Positions 33,055-35,646 of a stretch of 35,646 nt of DNA are shown in pieces. Under the pieces are notes generated by a model that had not been told where the DNA came from, did no database searches, and saw nothing but the letters and a program-made list of their open reading frames with translations. Origin of the DNA: Candidatus Poribacteria bacterium. Lineage in GTDB: Bacteria > Poribacteria > WGA-4E > WGA-3G. The stretch's first letter is position 1, and each line of letters begins with the position of its first letter. The stretch spans positions 23,468 through 59,113 of the forward strand of contig PYIY01000063.1 of assembly GCA_003635195.1 (NCBI GenBank). The letters are read 5' to 3'. The position numbers were made by a program, and so were the translations under genes.

Positions 33055-33675
33055 CTAAACCGATAGCAATTTTGAATGTGCTTTTCGGAGTTTTGAGAGC
33101 GCGCTTTTCGTCAGCTGACTGACGCGCCCTTCGGAGATACCGAGTTTGCGCGATATTTCTCTGCCGGAGCAGTCTTTGAAAAACTTCAAATTGATGACCT
33201 GACGTTCTTTTTTTAAAAGCGCATCGAGCATCTGCGGGTAAAGAGAACGGAGTTGTTCAACTTCGATTTTTCGACCAACTTCATCTTCAATGCTTTCAGA
33301 AGCACAAGCACCGGCGATCAGCGATTCGACCAAAAGGTTGGGGCTGGCATCCGTCTCAAAGGTCTCGTCGTGTGAAAACGGGGTATACTTCGCCTCTTTT
33401 CTTCTTTCCGACCAGAGGCGGTAGCACACTCGCGATTTTATAAATGTGACGAAACTCGCGCCGCTGGGGTGGTCAGGGTCATACTTTGGCTCTTCTTCCA
33501 TGATCGTTAGATATGCCAACTGACGGAAATCATCACGCATGCCTTTTAGACGCGCATTACCGCAGGTGGCGCACTGAACACACTGATTGACAGAAGTTTC
33601 AGCGGAAAGCGGGTTGTTGGGTAAAACGTAGAACGGACATTTTTCGGACGTATTCGGACCGCGATTCCTTGACAT
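33055..33675 (-). CDS. Sigma-70-family RNA polymerase sigma factor with N-terminal cysteine cluster
   Basis: A 206-residue alternative sigma factor. The ATG at 33675 has AAGGAGA six bases upstream; the longer frame starts with GTG and no such site. Region 2 is seen around residues 60-95 (FVTFIKSRVCYRLWSERRKEAKY), and region 4 at about 150-198, with a helix-turn-helix REISRKLGISEGRVSQLTKSAL much like the region-4 motif of sigma-28/SigB-type factors. Sigma 3 is short or absent. Residues 13-38 carry C13, C32, C35 and C38 (QCVQCATCGN), a possible zinc-binding or redox-sensing knuckle not usual in sigma factors. No anti-sigma gene is recognised next to it. A 27-bp motif upstream and downstream suggests it controls itself and the following small-protein genes. 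Confidence 0.88.
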   Translation of the reverse strand: MSRNRGPNTSEKCPFYVLPNNPLSAETSVNQCVQCATCGNARLKGMRDDFRQLAYLTIMEEEPKYDPDHPSGASFVTFIKSRVCYRLWSERRKEAKYTPFSHDETFETDASPNLLVESLIAGACASESIEDEVGRKIEVEQLRSLYPQMLDALLKKERQVINLKFFKDCSGREISRKLGISEGRVSQLTKSALSKLRKAHSKLLSV

Positions 33676-33742
33676 AATAGATCTCCTTCCAAGCGTAGAC
33701 GATAGGAACACTTTTGGATATATCCCCAGAACCTATTGTACT

Positions 33743-33769
33743 ATATACATCTCAAACCAAAAACTTTAG
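33743..33769 (-). promoter_or_regulatory. 27-bp TAAAGTTT motif upstream of the sigma-factor gene
   Basis: Minus strand: CTAAAGTTTTT, four variable bases, TGAGATGTATAT, ending 67 bp before the sigma ATG. Its twin is at 32993-33019. Conserved blocks with a variable spacer are what a promoter for an alternative sigma factor looks like; an operator is the other option. Confidence 0.5.
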
Positions 33770-34025
33770 ATTTTTTTTACGCGTCCAATTGAATGTCCAT
33801 ATCGCACACACATTAATATGTGCTGAAGACGCTAAGCTTATCAACTTTTTTCCAGATCCTATATGACAATGATAGGATTCTGTCCTATCGACGCGAACTC
33901 CTAAAATCGCCGAGCGTCTCACTTTCGCTTATCTGGTACTTATAACAATGAAACTGAAAAAGTTAAGCCTAATTTGCACTTTTTTTACAAATTTTTTCAG
34001 CATTCGCTGTTTTTCCTTATTTTTT

Positions 34026-34043
34026 ACTAAGTTTTGGACAATT
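34026..34043 (+). repeat. Sequence resembling the left end of the insertion sequence
   Basis: ACTAAGTTTTGGACAATT at 34026-34043 matches ACTAAAGTTTGGACAAT at 34247-34263 apart from one shifted base, in the same orientation. It may be the remnant of an earlier copy or of an abortive insertion. Confidence 0.4.
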
Positions 34044-34190
34044 CGTCCCGCATTTGGGTTGAATTTTCAAGGGTGGTGGGATTTTGCTATGAGTTTTATC
34101 TATCTTCTGATGTGGGTCGAGATGTGTGTGCTGTTGGCGGGTCTGTTTCCGTTTTCTGGCGGGTGTTCAGTCTCTGGTGGTTGTCCTATA

Positions 34191-34240
34191 GGTGTCAATT
34201 TATAGTAAAGTTTTAGGTGTCAATTTATAGTAAAGTTTAG
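34191..34240 (+). repeat. 25-bp direct tandem repeat (two copies) beside the insertion sequence
   Basis: Units at 34191-34215 and 34216-34240 differ at one or two bases near the end and contain GGTGTCAATTTATAG followed by TAAAGTTT. A third partial unit (ATTATACTAAAGTTT) runs into the left terminus of the insertion sequence. Confidence 0.7.
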
Positions 34241-34251
34241 AATTATACTAA

Positions 34252-35643
34252 AGTTTGGACAATATTGTAAACTTATGCTGCCTCGTCGAAAGGCAGGGGT
34301 GTATCGTCTTGAAAACTGACCTGAATATTCTGCGAGTTTGTTTTTTCATTGAACTTGGCAAAAAATGACGACACCGCCATTTGCGAGCGGAGATAAGCCA
34401 CTCGCAAGCCTTGTGTGAGTTTCTCGGGGCGATACCAATGAATGCCGAGGTGTTGACAGACTTTCTCAACACTGATCGCTTTCTGCGGTGCGTTGGGTGT
34501 TGTGAATAACAACTTCGTGAGACTCGCTGCGACGAAACTCAGCTGGACGAACCGATTGATGCTCTTGCGAGATTTGCTGCGATAAGCATCAAAGCCGAAG
34601 TGCTGTTTGACATCTCGAAAGGCAGTTTCTATCTGCCACCTTTGTTGATAATACTCGATAATCTTCGGGATCTCAAGCGTCAAATCCGTTGTAAAGACGC
34701 AGAAATACCGATACGGTTTTGAGACTTTCGGACGGGTGCGGATGACGACGAGTCGGACATCGGCATCACACATCCGCGTCCGCACGACCTTTGAGGCAAT
34801 CGAATAACTTTTTGCGTTTATATCTACATCCTTATATCGGAGTCGGCGGATATCCAGACGGTCTCCGTATTTCCGAGGTCGCCCGCGTTGCGGGTGTTTG
34901 GGTTGCTTTGGTAAACGATAGAAAACAGCATTAGATTTCGCACGACATAAGATATGATGTCCGAAACCCAACGCCATTGTAAACACTTTTCGCCATGCGA
35001 AGCCACGATCAAAGATGATAAGTCCCCGAGGGATCTTTGAACAGATACGCTTCAACACAGCAAAACTTTTATCACGGATCGTCTGTGGCGCAATGAGTTT
35101 CACCCAGACAGGAAAAAGCAGCCAGCATGTGGGGGTCTGACAAAGTAAACCTAACGCACCAAACTCGTGTCCGTAGTGAAACTTCGATTGATTCACACGA
35201 CGCTTTTGATAACTGAAGTTGCGGAAAAAATGCAACCCCCATTGTGCTATGCCTGTCTTCAGTGCTTTGGTTTCATCATAGACATAAACCCAACTCCTAA
35301 AGTCGCGTTGAATCCGTTTGATGAGAACTGCCGCGACAGCATCGGCGTTCCATTGCCCCCGGGAAAGGAACTTCGGAAATGACCAATACTTCGTCCCTGA
35401 ACCACTACATTGATAGAGATCCGTCAGTGTCCCACGTCCTCTATTGGCGATGAATCCGAAGATAAACGCTTGGAAAAGGGCGAAGTTTTGTTGATTGAAT
35501 AAATGCCGAAAATCCGATAGAATATCTCCTAAGCAGAAAAGGAGGTCCATTTTTTACGTTCCTTTCAAAACTTTGGTATGTTTTATGAAAGGATACCTCT
35601 TTTTCTGCTTTCGCGCACCTTAATTTTTAAAATTGTCCAAACT
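34252..35643 (-). mobile_element. IS4-family insertion sequence
   Basis: About 1.39 kb. Terminal inverted repeats are AGTTTGGACAAT at 34252-34263 and its exact complement ATTGTCCAAACT at 35632-35643; the match weakens beyond these 12 bp. It encodes one DDE transposase. The right end is 3 bp from the window edge, so a target-site duplication cannot be tested here. The size is normal for IS4 relatives and the transposase frame is intact, so the element may be active. Confidence 0.85.
34273..35550 (-). CDS. IS4-family DDE transposase
   Basis: A 425-residue transposase. Catalytic residues are D92 (VYVYDETKA), D181 (LIIFDRGFAW) and E308 in YYQQRWQIETAFRDVK, which fits the IS4-family signature Y-x2-R-x3-E-x6-K exactly (Y301, R304, E308, K315). 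A basic linker RGRPRKYG lies at residues 222-229 between the second Asp and the Glu, part of the insertion domain of the family. The frame is complete, with no stop or shift. AAAGGAA lies upstream of the ATG. Inverted repeats bracket the gene at 34252-34263 and 35632-35643. Confidence 0.93.
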   Translation of the reverse strand: MDLLFCLGDILSDFRHLFNQQNFALFQAFIFGFIANRGRGTLTDLYQCSGSGTKYWSFPKFLSRGQWNADAVAAVLIKRIQRDFRSWVYVYDETKALKTGIAQWGLHFFRNFSYQKRRVNQSKFHYGHEFGALGLLCQTPTCWLLFPVWVKLIAPQTIRDKSFAVLKRICSKIPRGLIIFDRGFAWRKVFTMALGFGHHILCRAKSNAVFYRLPKQPKHPQRGRPRKYGDRLDIRRLRYKDVDINAKSYSIASKVVRTRMCDADVRLVVIRTRPKVSKPYRYFCVFTTDLTLEIPKIIEYYQQRWQIETAFRDVKQHFGFDAYRSKSRKSINRFVQLSFVAASLTKLLFTTPNAPQKAISVEKVCQHLGIHWYRPEKLTQGLRVAYLRSQMAVSSFFAKFNEKTNSQNIQVSFQDDTPLPFDEAA

Positions 35644-35646
35644 ATA

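Larger units (their letters stand above)
33770..34251. other. Gene-free region between sigma gene leader and insertion sequence
   Basis: About 480 bp. It contains a 7-bp hairpin at 33871-33889 (GATAGGA, loop TTCTG, TCCTATC), an IS-end-like sequence at 34026-34043 and a 25-bp tandem repeat at 34191-34240. An 85-codon open frame (33948-34205) has no ribosome-binding site and an odd Phe/Cys-rich composition, so no gene is called. Confidence 0.5.

Noticed and set aside
33871..33889. 7-bp hairpin GATAGGA/TCCTATC as a terminator
   Set aside because: No T-run and no gene end nearby.
33948..34205. 85-codon plus-strand frame rich in Phe and Cys
   Set aside because: No ribosome-binding site, no family, and its 3' part runs into the 25-bp tandem repeat; treated as non-coding.
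34252..35643. Target-site duplication of the insertion sequence
   Set aside because: The right flank is cut by the window edge, so it cannot be judged.

Overview
The window reads as a piece of chromosome from an uncultivated Gram-negative-type bacterium. The gene mix (a formylglycine sulfatase, Gfo/Idh/MocA and aldo/keto reductases, five-bladed-propeller glycosidase-like proteins, an M81/MlrC-type metallopeptidase, a CotH-type kinase, and a MoxR/DUF58/BatA/DUF4175-like module) is what I associate with Candidatus Poribacteria and the Planctomycetes side of bacterial diversity. That placement is inference from gene content; no search was run. Coding density is high, and every gene except two lies on the minus strand.

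Layout. (1) 1-5354, sugar/sulfate and small-molecule catabolism: a sulfatase cut by the left edge and an aldo/keto reductase on the minus strand, diverging from an M81 peptidase and a propeller protein on the plus strand. (2) 5390-15037, exported proteins of unknown role: two tandem paralogues of about 810 residues built from repeated beta-rich units, a secreted alpha/alpha-toroid (squalene-oxidase-repeat) protein, and two tandem paralogues with a carboxypeptidase-regulatory-like domain. (3) 15193-27494, a membrane module read from right to left: MoxR ATPase, DUF58, BatA-like VWA protein, a second VWA-like membrane protein, then (behind its own promoter) a Gfo/Idh/MocA oxidoreductase, a 1160-residue DUF4175-like membrane protein and a second propeller protein. 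(4) 27495-28119, an AT-rich gap without a gene. (5) 28120-33675, a CotH-type lipoprotein, four unknown envelope proteins and a sigma-70-family factor. (6) 34252-35643, an IS4-family insertion sequence whose right end coincides with the window edge.

The most unusual signals are not ordinary genes. A 54-bp palindrome lies in frame inside two unrelated genes (15640-15693 and 22903-22956), adding nearly the same 18-residue insert to a propeller protein and to a VWA protein; this resembles the protein-coding palindromic elements known from Rickettsia. Four gene junctions carry arrays of 7-bp units arranged as inverted arms, starting 1-16 bp after the stop codon of the upstream gene. A 27-bp motif containing TAAAGTTT occurs twice on the minus strand, upstream of and just downstream of the sigma-factor gene, and suggests autoregulation and control of the small envelope proteins that follow.

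Starts were moved from the longest open frame to the codon with a ribosome-binding site or paralogue support where these disagreed (7816, 11536, 15037, 16194, 31832, 32348, 33675).
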